DNA from: Aeromonas sobria
GTDB taxonomy: Bacteria > Pseudomonadota > Gammaproteobacteria > Enterobacterales > Aeromonadaceae
Assembly: GCF_000820145.1 (NCBI RefSeq)
Contig: NZ_CDBW01000016.1
Location: 248,001-312,000, forward strand
Direction: 5' to 3'
DNA length: 64,000 nucleotides
Part shown: positions 1 to 9,420 of the stretch, one piece after another
How positions within the stretch are numbered: the stretch's first letter is position 1
Layout: each line of letters begins with the position of its first letter
The notes under the pieces: model-generated
What the model was told of the DNA's origin: nothing
Seen by the model: only the letters and a program-made list of their open reading frames with translations
Database searches by the model: none
Made by a program: the position numbers and the translations under genes

Positions 1-560
1 TCCAGCTGCTCGGCGATGCGGCGCACCTCGGGTTTCTCCAGATCGCCCACCGGGAACAGGCTCTGACCCACTTGCTTTTCGCTCAGGGTATAAAGGAAGT
101 AGCTCTGATCCTTGTTGGTGTCGAGACCACGCAGCAGGCGCGGGTGGCCGGTGCTGTCGTCACGGCGCACATAGTGGCCGGTGGCGATGTAGGTGGCACC
201 CAGCTCTTCGGCGGCAAATTCGAGGAACGCCTTGAACTTGATCTCCTTGTTACACAGGATATCCGGGTTCGGCGTGCGGCCAGCCTTGTACTCTTCGAGG
301 AAGTGCTCGAACACGTTGTCCCAGTACTCGGCTGCGAAGTTGATGGTGTGGAGTTTCATCCCCAGCTTGTCGCAGACGGCCTTGGCATCAGCCAAATCCT
401 GGGCGGCAGAGCAGTACTCGTCCGTGTCGTCTTCTTCCCAGTTCTTCATGAACAAGCCTTCGACCTGATAGCCCTGCTGCTGGAGCAGGTAGGCCGAGAC
501 GGAAGAATCCACGCCGCCGGACATGCCGACGATCACCTTGATTTGGCTGTTGTCTGTCAT
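1..560 (-). CDS. mnmA: tRNA-specific 2-thiouridylase MnmA, 3' part outside the window
   Basis: The enzyme thiolates uridine 34 in the anticodon of tRNA-Lys, -Glu and -Gln in the cytoplasm, using sulfur relayed through the Tus/IscS system. About 186 N-terminal residues are visible. They include the PP-loop GMSGGVDSS at residues 12-20, which binds ATP, and the catalytic-cysteine region NPDILCNKE with Cys103. The ATG at 560-558 gives the usual family N-terminus. The second catalytic cysteine and the C-terminal barrel lie beyond the left edge. The upstream neighbours are nudJ and rluE, the same order as in Escherichia coli, and a gap of about 157 bases separates mnmA from nudJ. The assignment is secure; only the truncation by the window limits it. 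Confidence 0.96.
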   Translation of the reverse strand, partial: MTDNSQIKVIVGMSGGVDSSVSAYLLQQQGYQVEGLFMKNWEEDDTDEYCSAAQDLADAKAVCDKLGMKLHTINFAAEYWDNVFEHFLEEYKAGRTPNPDILCNKEIKFKAFLEFAAEELGATYIATGHYVRRDDSTGHPRLLRGLDTNKDQSYFLYTLSEKQVGQSLFPVGDLEKPEVRRIAEQL

Positions 561-717
561 TAGTCGAAGTTACCAGTTCGTTTAAACGGGGCGTATTCTA
601 CCAGAGTTTTGCGCCCCCGGTCACATCTCCATGCTGTCGTTCCCATCAGGAGCCTGATAGCAGGAAATCGTTTTTCTGTTATTGGCCAGCGCGGCCGTAA
701 AAGAGTGTCAAATGGCC

Positions 718-1212
718 TCAAATAAAGGCCTTGAGTGCTGAGAGTGGCAGGCGGGTGCCCGCCAGATAGTCCTGAATGCATTGCCATACCAGCGGGCTGC
801 GCAGGGCCGGTTTGCACTCGGCGATCTCCTCCAGGGTGAGCCAGTGACAAGCGAGCACATCGCCGTCAGGATCCTCTGGATGGTGCTGACCGGGCGCTTT
901 TTCAAGGTCGAAGATCAATGCGGTCCGGACAAAGGTGGCCTCACTGTCAGCCGGTTTGAACAGATAGGTGCCGAGCCAGGCGGTTGGCGTGGCGGTCAGA
1001 CCCGTCTCCTCTTTCAGTTCGCGGCAGGCCGCTTCAAGCAGGTTTTCCCCCGGCTCCACATGACCGGCGGGCTGGTTGAAACGGCGCTGGCCCTTTATCT
1101 CCTCTTCCACCACCAGAAAGCGGCCCTGCCACTGCACCACGGCGGCGACTGTCAGGCGCGCCTCCATGCGGGCATGGCTGCTGGTCGATTGCTCTGCCTG
1201 ATTGCTCATCAT
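718..1212 (-). CDS. nudJ: Nudix phosphatase NudJ
   Basis: A 164-residue Nudix hydrolase. NudJ enzymes hydrolyse hydroxymethylpyrimidine pyrophosphate and nucleoside di- and triphosphates. The Nudix box matches GX5EX7REUXEEXGU exactly at residues 50-72 (GHVEPGE...RELKEETGL), so the Mg-binding glutamates are present. Two consecutive ATG codons (1212 and 1209) are possible starts. The first overlaps the rluE stop as ATGA, which indicates translational coupling. The order rluE-nudJ-mnmA, as in E. coli, supports NudJ over other Nudix families. The C-terminus is somewhat longer than the E. coli protein of about 153 residues. Confidence 0.9.
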   Translation of the reverse strand: MMSNQAEQSTSSHARMEARLTVAAVVQWQGRFLVVEEEIKGQRRFNQPAGHVEPGENLLEAACRELKEETGLTATPTAWLGTYLFKPADSEATFVRTALIFDLEKAPGQHHPEDPDGDVLACHWLTLEEIAECKPALRSPLVWQCIQDYLAGTRLPLSALKAFI

Positions 1213-2129
1213 GACTCCTTGTCGTTGCTATTGGGATTGCCTGCGCGGGCCGGTCTGCGCATTGTGCTGCGCCCGCTGCTGCGGGGTTTGCCGCCGGCCG
1301 GGTTTGGGGTTGCGCGCTCGGTTGAATTAGTGCTGCGGGGACGCTCGTCCTGTCTTGGCTGGCTGGCCCGCCGTGGCGCCTCTCCTGCCGGTTTGGCATG
1401 TCCGCCCGAACGGGATGATGACGGACGCGGGCGGCTGGCCGGAGCTGGTGCCAGCTCGGGGGCGGGCAGGCTGCGGCTCTCGCCGGGGGCCAGACCGTCT
1501 TCTTGCCAATTACCCAAGGTCCAGTCACCGATGGCGTAGCGAATAAGGCGCAGTGTGGGGTGACCGATATGGGCGGTCATCCGCCGTACCTGCCGGTTGC
1601 GTCCCTCGATGATTTTGATCTCCAGCCAGCTGGTGGGGATCTCCTTGCGCTCGCGAATGGGCGGATTGCGCGGCCACACCGCAGGTTCTTCCATAATGCG
1701 GGCCCCGGCCGGCAGGGTCATGCCGTCATTGAGCTCCACGCCGGCGCGCAGGGCGGCCAGTTGCTCTTCGCTGGGGATGCCTTCTACCTGCACCCAGTAG
1801 GTCTTGGGGGTCTTCTCCCCCGGCTGGGTGAGGCGCGCCTGCAGCTTGCCGTCGTTGGTGAGCAGCAGCAATCCTTCGCTGTCTCTGTCGAGGCGGCCAG
1901 CGGCATAGATGCCGGGCTCCCTGATGTAATCCTTGAGGGTCTCCCGGCCTGCCTCGTCGGTAAACTGGCACAGCACCATGTAGGGCTTGTTCAACAGCAG
2001 CAACTTGCGATCCGCCGCTGCCAGATCCGGTTTGCGGGGGGCGGCTGGGCGCGCCGTTGTGGTGGTGCGCGCGGCGCCATCACGGGGCGGACGGTTAGGG
2101 AGAGAGCGACGGGAACGGGGAGATTTCAT
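1209..2129 (-). CDS. rluE: 23S rRNA pseudouridine synthase RluE with a long basic/proline-rich C-terminal tail
   Basis: RluE converts U2457 of 23S rRNA to pseudouridine. The RsuA/RluB/E/F core lies roughly between residues 40 and 215 and contains the catalytic [14 protein letters not shown] motif and the NRQVRRM motif near the end of the core. The start is placed at the ATG at 2129; a GTG at 2138 in the same frame is an alternative. The protein is about 306 residues against about 217 in E. coli. The excess is a C-terminal tail of about 90 residues rich in Arg, Pro, Ser and Ala, plus a basic N-terminal extension. Such tails are common in GC-rich relatives, but this one is long and probably disordered. 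The gene is coupled to nudJ. Confidence 0.92.
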   Translation of the reverse strand: MKSPRSRRSLPNRPPRDGAARTTTTARPAAPRKPDLAAADRKLLLLNKPYMVLCQFTDEAGRETLKDYIREPGIYAAGRLDRDSEGLLLLTNDGKLQARLTQPGEKTPKTYWVQVEGIPSEEQLAALRAGVELNDGMTLPAGARIMEEPAVWPRNPPIRERKEIPTSWLEIKIIEGRNRQVRRMTAHIGHPTLRLIRYAIGDWTLGNWQEDGLAPGESRSLPAPELAPAPASRPRPSSSRSGGHAKPAGEAPRRASQPRQDERPRSTNSTERATPNPAGGKPRSSGRSTMRRPARAGNPNSNDKES

Positions 2130-2276
2130 CGGATACACACTTCAGACTGTCGATGGCTGCGAGTGTACCACAGGGGGCTGACGGCGGGATGAATGGCAGA
2201 GGCCGCGGTGAGACCAAGATCGCAGACCGACTCTTCAGTTGGCAACAGGTCAGTTGGCAACAGGGGGCAAACCGGC

Positions 2277-3044
2277 CTAGCTCAGCAAGCTCTCAATCAC
2301 GATAGCCTGACGGGCGGGGGCCGAGCCTGCCTGCAACAGGGCGTGGCTGACCACATCGTCGATCATCGCCTGCGCCAATCGGGTGAGGGGCCGCAGGGTC
2401 TCCCGTCCGCAGCCGACCGGTACTGCCAGCAAAATAATGGTCTGCACCGGCCCAATCCGGGAGCCCCACTCGATGGGGTCTGCACAGTTGAGCAGACTCA
2501 GCGCCGGTTGGCTTATCCCTTCGCTCAATACATGGGGCATGGCAAGGCCCGGGCGGATAATGGTGGCAGAGACCTGCTCGCGCCGCTCCACTGCTGCGGT
2601 CAGTTTAGGGCGGTCGGTGACCAGTTCGGCGGGCAGCAGATCGATCAGATGTTCGAGGGCCTCGGCCTTGGTCAGCGGTTCGGGGCTGTGGGCCAGCTGG
2701 CGCAGGGCAAAATGGTAGTCGGGCAGGGCGCTCGCCAACCGTAATTCGGCCAGTGCGGCGGTCAATGGGCGCACCAGCGGTTGGCCCAGTTCGCCGCACC
2801 AGCAGGTAAACGCCATGTGGGCCAGCTCGGCATCGCACCCTTCAATCTGCAACTGGCAGAGGTCGCCGGGTTGGGTGGCGAGGGTCAGCAGAGATAGCTG
2901 GTTGCTGGCGATGACAGTCTGGCGCCGGGTGAGGTTGGCGCAACAGATGGAGGATTTGAACATCCCCGCCAGCCGGTTCAACTGTTTGGCCTGGGTGATG
3001 CTCATTCCCTGCTGGCAGTAGAAGGTGATCTCGCGGGTCAGCAT
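2277..3044 (-). CDS. Orphan PTS protein: degenerate HPr-like domain fused to fructose/mannitol-type EIIA
   Basis: A 255-residue protein. Residues 1-85 resemble HPr in length and pattern, but the phospho-accepting His15 of the GLHxRPA motif is replaced: the matching stretch reads GMSITQA with Ser15. Residues 100-255 resemble EIIA of the fructose/mannitol/PtsN class, with the candidate phosphohistidine in LAMPHVLSEG (His171). The gene starts inside the stop of the upstream EIIB gene (ATGA overlap), so the two are translated together. No EIIC gene adjoins them. I infer that the EIIA domain can be phosphorylated while the HPr-like domain cannot take part in normal transfer, which points to a regulatory or partner-dependent role. 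The substrate is unknown. Confidence 0.75.
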   Translation of the reverse strand: MLTREITFYCQQGMSITQAKQLNRLAGMFKSSICCANLTRRQTVIASNQLSLLTLATQPGDLCQLQIEGCDAELAHMAFTCWCGELGQPLVRPLTAALAELRLASALPDYHFALRQLAHSPEPLTKAEALEHLIDLLPAELVTDRPKLTAAVERREQVSATIIRPGLAMPHVLSEGISQPALSLLNCADPIEWGSRIGPVQTIILLAVPVGCGRETLRPLTRLAQAMIDDVVSHALLQAGSAPARQAIVIESLLS

Positions 3045-3349
3045 CAGGCCGGGATCGGCAATCCCTTGAGTACGCCCATGGCATCCAGCAGCACTGTCTC
3101 CAGGGTCACCTGATGGATGGCGCAGCCGAGAAAGCGATCTTTTTGCTCAATCTCGATATCGGAGGCAATCAGCACCAGATCGGCGCTGGCAATATCGCGG
3201 GCGGTCAGCATGTTCTCCATGCCCATGGCACCTTGAGTTTCGACCTTGATCTTGAGCCCCAGGGTGGTGGCAGCTTTTTGCAGGGCATCGGCAGCCATAT
3301 AGGTATGGGCAATACCGGTCGGGCAAGCGGTGATGGCAACGATCTTCAT
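3044..3349 (-). CDS. PTS fructose-type EIIB subunit, stand-alone
   Basis: A 101-residue single-domain EIIB of the fructose family. The active-site motif ACPTGIAHT is at residues 8-16, with phospho-cysteine Cys9. The start is the ATG at 3349, which gives the canonical MKIVAIT N-terminus; the reading frame runs further upstream but that part looks non-coding. The gene overlaps the following HPr-like/EIIA gene by four bases. Its nearest upstream neighbour in the same direction is uhpT, separated by a terminator hairpin. No cognate EIIC is present, although a complete EIIABC is encoded at 5540-7447. It may lend its phosphoryl group to that or another permease, or act only in signalling. Confidence 0.85.
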   Translation of the reverse strand: MKIVAITACPTGIAHTYMAADALQKAATTLGLKIKVETQGAMGMENMLTARDIASADLVLIASDIEIEQKDRFLGCAIHQVTLETVLLDAMGVLKGLPIPA

Positions 3350-3516
3350 CAGATATCTGTGATGCAGGCAAGTGGGAGCAACAAGATAGCGCTGGCGGGC
3401 TGGCTTTACCAAAAGTCCATACGAAAAGTGGGATCTTGATGGGGATATGCCTGCCCCTTGAGCGGCAGCGCAGGCTCATGTCGGGCCCATCGGGTGTCTG
3501 GTTGCGCCAAACAACA

Positions 3517-3540
3517 AGGGCCACCCGTGTGGGTGGCCCT
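3517..3540 (-). terminator. Rho-independent terminator after uhpT
   Basis: A perfect 10-base-pair stem (AGGGCCACCC / GGGTGGCCCT) with a GTGT loop, followed on the minus strand by the T-rich stretch TTGTTGTTTG. It lies 28 bases beyond the uhpT stop and separates uhpT from the orphan PTS pair. Confidence 0.8.
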
Positions 3541-3567
3541 GAACAATCAGCGACAATCTGCAGGGGA

Positions 3568-4974
3568 TCAGGCGGTCTGGCCGGCCAGCGCTGCGGCTTT
3601 CAGCTCGCGCTTGATACGGCGGATCTTGCGCTCTTCGGCCACGGCCACACAGGCCATCAGCACCAGACAGGCGGCAGCAGCCATGTCGAGGGCGGCGAAG
3701 GTGCCTGCCCAGCCAGTCAGACCGAAGATGGGGGTACCATCGGCGATCATGCCCAGACCCAGTTTGGCGAAGCTGTCACCGATCAGATAAGCAAAGGTGC
3801 CCTTGACCCCATCGGCGACGCTGATGCCCTGTTTGGGGACGAAGCCCACGGCGGCAACGCCGATCAGCAGCTGCGGACCAAACACCAGGAAGCCCAGCAA
3901 GAACAGCGAACCCAGGAACATGAATGGGGTAGTGGCGTGCTGATAGAGACCCAGGGTGGCAATGATCAGTGCCAAGGCGACGCAAGCCACCAGACCACGA
4001 CGGCCATTGGCCAGATCGGAGAGATAACCCCACATCAGGGTGCCGACCAGTGCGCCCACTTCAAAGAAGGTAAAGCCCTGAATCGCCACCTCTTTGGAGA
4101 AACCCAGCTCCTGGTGAGCGTAGACGGTGGACCACTGGTCGATACCGATGCGCACCACGTAGAGGAAGATGTTGGCAAAGCAGAGCAGCCAGATCACTTT
4201 GTTCAGCAGCACGTACTTGACGAAGATCTGCCCCTTGGTCAGCTGCTGCTCTTCGGTGGCGATATCTTCTTCGCTCGCCACTTCGTCAAACAGCTCTTCT
4301 ACCTTGCCCAGACCATAGGCTTCCGGTGAATCGCTACCAAAACGCAGGCCGATAAAGCCGACGATCAGCGCGATGATGGACGGGAAGATAAACATGCCGA
4401 GCACATTGCCATCAAACAGATAGTTGGCACCGAACAGCGCCACACCGGCCGCACCGGCACCGCCGACGTTGTGGGAGAGGTTCCACATGCCGAGGTAAGT
4501 GCCGCGCTTGTTGCGTGGCGTCCACTTGGTGATGGTGGAGTAGCTGCACGAGCCACCACAGCTTTGGAAGAAACCACTGGCTGCGTAGAAGAAGATCATC
4601 AGGTAGAGGCTAAAACCGGTGCCACCCATGCTGGCACTGAAGCCGAGCATGCAGAGGGCGGAGAGGATCAGCATCAGCGGCAGGAACTGCTTGGTGTTCT
4701 TGCCATCGGCGTAGTAGGAGACGACTGTCTTGCCCACCCCGTAGGTGATGGAGAAACCAAGGCCGATCATGCCAAGCTCGGTCATCGACAGACCGTACTC
4801 CTGGATCATGTCATTTTGCGCAATGTTGAAGTTCTTGCGGATCAGATACATGGTCAGGTAGCCAATAAATACAACCAGATAGGATTGCATAAAAGGCTTG
4901 AACCAGAGCTTGCGCCGGGCTTCGACCGGCAGGTCGAGGGTCGGAACCCGGACCTGTTGGAGCAATTTCAACAT
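3568..4974 (-). CDS. uhpT: Hexose-6-phosphate:phosphate antiporter UhpT
   Basis: A 468-residue inner-membrane carrier of the organophosphate:phosphate antiporter branch of the major facilitator superfamily. It exchanges external glucose-6-phosphate and similar sugars for internal phosphate. The sequence closely follows E. coli UhpT from the first residues (a [14 protein letters not shown] start, then [20 protein letters not shown]) to the C-terminal EERKIRR, including the [20 protein letters not shown] loop and [10 protein letters not shown]. Length and start match the family (463 residues in E. coli). The regulators uhpA, uhpB and uhpC are not in the window. The long upstream region carries palindromes and a CRP-like site arranged as at the E. 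coli uhpT promoter. Confidence 0.95.
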   Translation of the reverse strand: MLKLLQQVRVPTLDLPVEARRKLWFKPFMQSYLVVFIGYLTMYLIRKNFNIAQNDMIQEYGLSMTELGMIGLGFSITYGVGKTVVSYYADGKNTKQFLPLMLILSALCMLGFSASMGGTGFSLYLMIFFYAASGFFQSCGGSCSYSTITKWTPRNKRGTYLGMWNLSHNVGGAGAAGVALFGANYLFDGNVLGMFIFPSIIALIVGFIGLRFGSDSPEAYGLGKVEELFDEVASEEDIATEEQQLTKGQIFVKYVLLNKVIWLLCFANIFLYVVRIGIDQWSTVYAHQELGFSKEVAIQGFTFFEVGALVGTLMWGYLSDLANGRRGLVACVALALIIATLGLYQHATTPFMFLGSLFLLGFLVFGPQLLIGVAAVGFVPKQGISVADGVKGTFAYLIGDSFAKLGLGMIADGTPIFGLTGWAGTFAALDMAAAACLVLMACVAVAEERKIRRIKRELKAAALAGQTA

Positions 4975-5225
4975 CTTCGTTCATCCTCTGCGAGATAGAC
5001 GGTATTTCCGCCGCGCCCCTCATTTGTAGATAAATTGTTTGAGGTCACGCCACGGAAGGGGAACCGAAAGTCAGATCCTGCCAGTTGGTGCTGTGGCCGA
5101 CTCTCCATCCATATAAACCCGGGCCCGGCACGGGATGATGGGGCTGGTTGCCCATCGTGGTGCGGGTCACGACATCAGGTGAGGTGACTCTAATCAGAGG
5201 GGCAGAAAATGGCTTGAGAGCCATC

Positions 5226-5253
5226 CCTAGTGGCACTAGGAAAATTTCCTAGT
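5226..5253. promoter_or_regulatory. Overlapping palindromes, candidate UhpA operator
   Basis: Two perfect palindromes share bases. CCTAGTG-G-CACTAGG is at 5226-5240 and ACTAGGAAA-A-TTTCCTAGT is at 5235-5253, giving CCTAG/CTAGG units in close phase. Their position between the CRP-like box and uhpT suggests binding sites for the LuxR-type regulator UhpA. That assignment is inference from position; the repeats themselves are plain in the sequence. Confidence 0.6.
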
Positions 5254-5275
5254 TTTTGCGCTTTCGCGGAAAAAG

Positions 5276-5291
5276 CGTGAGAAACATCACA
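5276..5291. promoter_or_regulatory. CRP-like site upstream of uhpT
   Basis: The sequence CGTGA-GAAACA-TCACA matches TGTGA-N6-TCACA at nine of ten conserved positions. It lies about 44 bases upstream of the uhpT palindromes, in keeping with catabolite control of hexose-phosphate uptake. Confidence 0.65.
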
Positions 5292-5478
5292 CAGTGAATG
5301 CCAAAGTACTGCCATGTCAGCCAGTTTGCTGCGCCGTGCGAGCCCTTGGTTGCGAGGCGTGAGGGAGAGACGCAAGGAGAGGAGGGCGAAGCGAGAAGCG
5401 AGGTAGGCGGGGTCATCGACCCCTGTTTCGTGGGGCGGATCAGAGGAAAGCTGGCTATCAGGCGCTGCGAAAACCAAA

Positions 5479-5502
5479 GAGGCCACCCCGTGGGGTGGCC
5501 TC
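5479..5502 (-). terminator. Terminator after the fructose-type EIIABC gene
   Basis: An 11-base-pair perfect stem (GAGGCCACCCC / GGGGTGGCCTC) with a two-base centre, followed on the minus strand by a T-rich run (TTTGGTTTT). It lies 38 bases past the stop of the EIIABC gene. Confidence 0.8.
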
Positions 5503-5539
5503 CTGTTATGCGTTACGAGCAGCGATTGCGCGGGGGGAC

Positions 5540-7447
5540 TCAGGCCGCTTTGGCCAGGGTCACCTCGTCACTCTTTTTGATCCGCAGTTTTTTCAGGGCG
5601 ACAGCCACCACACCGGTGACGATGGCACCGCAGACCATGCAGAGCAGCGCCAGCAGTGGCTTGTTGACCGCACCCAGCAGGGCCACGATGGGGCCACCGT
5701 GGGCGACGCTGTTGGTGATGCCAAACAGGAAGGCCATCACTGCGGCGGTCATGCTGCCCAGAATGTTGGCCGGGATGACGGCCAGCGGATCACGGGCGGC
5801 GAACGGGATCGCCCCCTCGGAGATCCCCACCAGGCCCATGGCACCGGCGGCTTTGCCCGCTTCGATTTCAGAAGCATCGAAGATACCCAGCTTGCGACCG
5901 AGCACGGTAGCCAGCGACATGCCGAGCGGCGCAGCCGGGATGGCGCAAGCCATGGCACCCATAAACTGGGTCTGACCGGAGGCAATCATGCCGACGGAGA
6001 ACAGGAAGGCCACCTTGTTGACCGGGCCACCCATATCAAAGCCGGCCATACCCCCCAGCACGATGCCCAGCAGTACCAGACTGCCACCGCTCATGGAGAG
6101 CAGCATGGCGTTGAGGCCTGTCATCATGTCGGCAATCGGGGCGCCGATGATGAAGATGAAGACCGCAGCGATAAACAGGGAACCGACGATGGGGGCGATC
6201 AGGATCGGCACCAGCGGCTGCACCATCTTGTGGTAGTGACGGGTGGCAATCCAGCGCACCAGATAGCCGACCAGCAGACCTGCGATGATGGCACCGATAA
6301 AGCCAGTACCGGCGTCAGCGCCGTAGAAGCTGCCGTTGTTGGCGATCCAGCCGCCGATAAAGCCCGGGGCCAGCGCCGGACGATCACCGATGGCGTAGGC
6401 GATATAGCCCGCCAGAATGGGGATCATCAGGGTAAAGGCGGCCACACCCACGTTGAGGATCTGGTTCCACATGCTCCCTTCCGGGATCTGCATGCCGCTC
6501 GGGGTCGGGTTGCCGCCGATGGCCAGTGCCAGCGCAATCAACAGACCGCCGGTCACCACGAACGGGATCATGTGGGAGACGCCGTTCATCAGGTAGCGAT
6601 AGAGATCGGAACTGCCGCCCGTGCTCTTCTCTTCACCCTTTTTATCTTCTTTGCCGGCCACATAGGCCGGGGCTTTCAGTGCCTGCTCGATCAGACCCTT
6701 GCCATCCTTGATGGGGGCCTTGACGCCGGTTTTGATCAGCGGCTTGCCAGCGAAGCGGGCCATGTCCACCTGCTTGTCACAGGCCACCACGATGGCGCTG
6801 GCGCGGGCAATTTCGTCTGCGGTCGGGCTGTTCTTGACGCCGATGGAGCCGTTGGTCTCCACCTTCACCTCGTAACCCAGCTCGCGGGCTGCGCGCTCCA
6901 GCGACTCGGCCGCCAGATAGGTGTGAGCGATACCGGCCGGGCAGCCAGTGACACCGATGATGAAGCCTTTGCTGGTAGTCGGGGCTGCACTCTGCTCCTC
7001 TTTCTTGGCCAGCAGCAGCGCCAGTGCCTCAGCCGGGGTTTTGGCTGCCAGCAGTTTGGCGATAAAGCCCTCTTCGATCAGCTTGCCGGAGAGCTCCGCC
7101 AGCACCTCGATATGGTGATTGGCGCCACCATCGGGGGAGGCAATCATGAAAAAGAGGTGGGACGGCTTGCCATCTTCGGCGCCGTACTCGATGCCGTTGC
7201 GGCTGATGCCGATGGCGACCGCCGGGTTGCTCACCGCCGCGCTCTTGGCGTGGGGCAGGGCCACGCCCTCCTCAAAACCTGTGTTACCCAGCTCTTCGCG
7301 GGCCCACAGATCCTTGATAAAGGCCTGCTCGTCGCTGACCCTGCCTTGCGATGCCAGCAGGCGGGCCATCTCGGTGAAGACCTCTTCCTTTCGCGTCGCT
7401 TTCAAATCGAGGTTGATCAGATGTTCATTGATCAAGGTGGTGATCAT
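5540..7447 (-). CDS. fruA: PTS fructose-type EIIABC permease
   Basis: A 635-residue permease that imports and phosphorylates a sugar, most likely fructose or a related compound. The order is EIIA (residues 1-150, phosphohistidine His66 in GVALPHAK), EIIB (160-265, Cys169 in GCPAGIAHTYLAA) and a membrane-embedded EIIC (about 285-625, with GFIGGWIANNG and the FDMGGPVNKVAF and GISEGAIPFAARDP motifs). The ATG at 7447 starts the typical EIIA domain, so I discard the 50-residue upstream reading. The A-B-C order is that of single-gene fructose permeases rather than the enterobacterial FruA/FruB split. It stands alone, with a CRP-like site far upstream. Substrate and gene symbol are inferred from family resemblance. 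Confidence 0.85.
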   Translation of the reverse strand: MITTLINEHLINLDLKATRKEEVFTEMARLLASQGRVSDEQAFIKDLWAREELGNTGFEEGVALPHAKSAAVSNPAVAIGISRNGIEYGAEDGKPSHLFFMIASPDGGANHHIEVLAELSGKLIEEGFIAKLLAAKTPAEALALLLAKKEEQSAAPTTSKGFIIGVTGCPAGIAHTYLAAESLERAARELGYEVKVETNGSIGVKNSPTADEIARASAIVVACDKQVDMARFAGKPLIKTGVKAPIKDGKGLIEQALKAPAYVAGKEDKKGEEKSTGGSSDLYRYLMNGVSHMIPFVVTGGLLIALALAIGGNPTPSGMQIPEGSMWNQILNVGVAAFTLMIPILAGYIAYAIGDRPALAPGFIGGWIANNGSFYGADAGTGFIGAIIAGLLVGYLVRWIATRHYHKMVQPLVPILIAPIVGSLFIAAVFIFIIGAPIADMMTGLNAMLLSMSGGSLVLLGIVLGGMAGFDMGGPVNKVAFLFSVGMIASGQTQFMGAMACAIPAAPLGMSLATVLGRKLGIFDASEIEAGKAAGAMGLVGISEGAIPFAARDPLAVIPANILGSMTAAVMAFLFGITNSVAHGGPIVALLGAVNKPLLALLCMVCGAIVTGVVAVALKKLRIKKSDEVTLAKAA

Positions 7448-7937
7448 GGCGCTCTCCCCGCTTCCGGTGACGGAAGCTATGCGTGAGTACGTATCGACGT
7501 ACTGGATAAAAATGACCTGGCTATTATCGCGGTTCGTCCGCCCCCGCCCTATCGGATAAATGTGCCAATCACTGGATTTTTGTGCGCAGCAAAACACGAT
7601 GTGATGAAGATCCCGTTTTCAGGCAGGACTCGCTATTTTCAGTCGGCATTTATTTTTCTATTTAAAAACAAATAATTGAGGCTATTTGTGGCATGGGTTG
7701 AGGTTTGTTATGGGTAATATCAATAAATTAATCCCTATCTGGTGATGGATTTTTATGTGGTGAACCAGAATAAAGTAGTGTGATCTTCATCACGCTAACC
7801 CCTGTTTTTTTCGACGTGATTAGGATTTTTATGCGCCTGCTGGCCGGGGGAAAGTGGTAAGCGCTATCTATCAGATTTTTCGTCTAAAATCGGTACAGAC
7901 GTAACCTAATTGCAGGTATCTACCGGAGGCTGGGCTG
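7448..7937. promoter_or_regulatory. Divergent intergenic region between EIIABC and a chemoreceptor gene
   Basis: About 490 bases without a supportable gene. AT content is higher than in the flanking genes. A CRP-like site lies at 7779-7794, and a good ribosome binding sequence (GGAGG, eight bases from the ATG) precedes the rightward chemoreceptor gene. I see no clear Cra/FruR operator. Confidence 0.6.
7779..7794. promoter_or_regulatory. CRP-like site in the EIIABC/chemoreceptor interval
   Basis: The sequence TGTGA-TCTTCA-TCACG matches the CRP consensus in nine of ten conserved positions. It is 332 bases from the EIIABC start and 144 bases from the chemoreceptor start, so it could serve either gene. 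Confidence 0.6.
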
Positions 7938-9239
7938 ATGTTTAATTTTAAAATCAAAGCAGAATTACTCGCATGTCAAACGCAGTTGGCCCAGGCCCAC
8001 GCCTTTATTGATGCCGTCAAAAAGGGGGTGGCAACCATCAGTTTTACCCCGCAAGGGGTTATCCTCGAGGCTAATCCGCTGTTTTTAAGTGTGGTGGGTT
8101 ATAGCGAGCAGGAGGTGGTTGGCAAACACCATCGGATGTTTTGCGACGCCCACTATGGGCAGTCGACCTCTTACTCGCAGTTTTGGCAGCAACTGGACCA
8201 TGGCGAGACCCACAGCGGCATTTATCAGCGTTTTGATAAGCAGGGGCGAGAGTTGTGGCTAGAGGCGACCTACTTCCCGGTCAAGGTTGATGGCAAGGTG
8301 ATAAAAGTGGTCAAGATTGCCGCCGATATCACCGAGAGTTACATCCAGCTCAGCCGTCAGAAAGCCATCGCCTCAGCCCTCGACCGTTCGCTGGCCATTA
8401 TCGAATTCACCCCCAAAGGTGACATCATCACTGCCAATCAGAATTTCCTCTCCTGCGTTGGTTACTCGTTATCACAACTCAAAGGACAGCATCACAAGCT
8501 GTTTTGTGACGACAGCTTTTATCGGGAACAGCCCCATTTTTGGGAGGATTTGGCCCATGGCCAGCTCAAGTCGGGTCTCTTTTTACGCCGGGACAGTCAT
8601 GGTAACGAGCTCTGGCTGGAGGCAACCTATAACCCCATCAAGGATGAGTCGGGCAAGGTGATCAAAGTGGTCAAGTTTGCCAGTGACGTGACGGAACGGA
8701 TCAAACGGGCCCAGGCGGTCAGTGAAGCGGCCCGTATCGCTCACACTATTTCTAAAGAGACCACCCAAGCTGCGTCGACCGGTTCTGATCTGCTCAATGC
8801 CTCGGTCGCTCTCTCGAGTGCTATTTCGGAGCAGGTAAGCAAAACCTCAGCTCTGATTGGTCAGTTAAATGAGCAGTCAAAAAGCATAGAGGCGATTGTT
8901 TCCACCATTAGCAGCATTGCGGAGCAGACCAACCTGTTGGCACTGAATGCGGCCATTGAAGCCGCGCGGGCCGGAGATCAAGGGCGTGGTTTTGCGGTGG
9001 TGGCCGACGAAGTACGGCAACTGGCGGCTCGCACCTCGCTCTCTACCGGCGAGATTGCCGCAGTGGTGCAGAAAAACCGCGAGTTGACCGCCCATATCAC
9101 CAGCAATATCGATGAAGTGGCCAGTAGAGCATTACGTGGCAAGGAGCAGATTAGCGAGGTGAGCAGTGTGATGGCCCAGATTGAGCAGGGTGCCATCAGT
9201 GTCACCGAAACCGTATCCAACTTGGCCATAGATTCTTGA
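7938..9239 (+). CDS. Soluble chemoreceptor with two PAS domains
   Basis: A 433-residue methyl-accepting chemotaxis-type protein with no membrane segment. Two PAS domains in tandem (about residues 20-135 and 145-260) share the pattern (I/S)FTP(Q/K)G...AN..FL..VGYS and end in K(V)VK.A.D(I/V)TE. The signalling domain follows (about 275-433), with the strongly conserved hairpin tip [20 protein letters not shown]. It should act on CheA/CheW from the cytoplasm and may sense redox state, oxygen or a small ligand through the PAS pair. The signalling domain is short, so methylation sites may be few. The start is supported by GGAGG eight bases upstream. Confidence 0.9.
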   Translation: MFNFKIKAELLACQTQLAQAHAFIDAVKKGVATISFTPQGVILEANPLFLSVVGYSEQEVVGKHHRMFCDAHYGQSTSYSQFWQQLDHGETHSGIYQRFDKQGRELWLEATYFPVKVDGKVIKVVKIAADITESYIQLSRQKAIASALDRSLAIIEFTPKGDIITANQNFLSCVGYSLSQLKGQHHKLFCDDSFYREQPHFWEDLAHGQLKSGLFLRRDSHGNELWLEATYNPIKDESGKVIKVVKFASDVTERIKRAQAVSEAARIAHTISKETTQAASTGSDLLNASVALSSAISEQVSKTSALIGQLNEQSKSIEAIVSTISSIAEQTNLLALNAAIEAARAGDQGRGFAVVADEVRQLAARTSLSTGEIAAVVQKNRELTAHITSNIDEVASRALRGKEQISEVSSVMAQIEQGAISVTETVSNLAIDS

Positions 9240-9420
9240 GTGGTATTGGTTGTTGAGTAAAGGCACCGTTTGGATTATTACTCCATCGGTGCTTATTTCT
9301 TGTGCACTTGATATGTGAATCTGAACCCCTCCTGTATCGTCCCTCCATTGTGAATTGTTCTGGTTTGACCTCTTGATTAGGCTTGCCGCCTCATTAATTT
9401 TGGAGCAGGAACAGAACAAG

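Larger units (their letters stand above)
4975..5478 (-). promoter_or_regulatory. uhpT upstream region
   Basis: A gap of about 500 bases without a credible gene. Reading toward uhpT it contains a CRP-like box (5276-5291), two overlapping palindromes (5226-5253) and then about 250 bases of leader before the ATG. In E. coli, CRP and UhpA bind uhpT near -103 and -64; the spacing of about 44 bases between the CRP-like box and the first palindrome is similar. From that geometry I infer a transcription start near 5175, which would leave a long leader. I could not point to a convincing -35/-10 pair. Confidence 0.55.

Noticed and set aside
5495..7486. A 663-codon open frame on the plus strand opposite the EIIABC gene
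   Set aside because: It is a shadow of the GC-rich EIIABC gene: the opposite strand encodes all the PTS motifs, and the translation here is His/Gly/Asp-rich without a known pattern.
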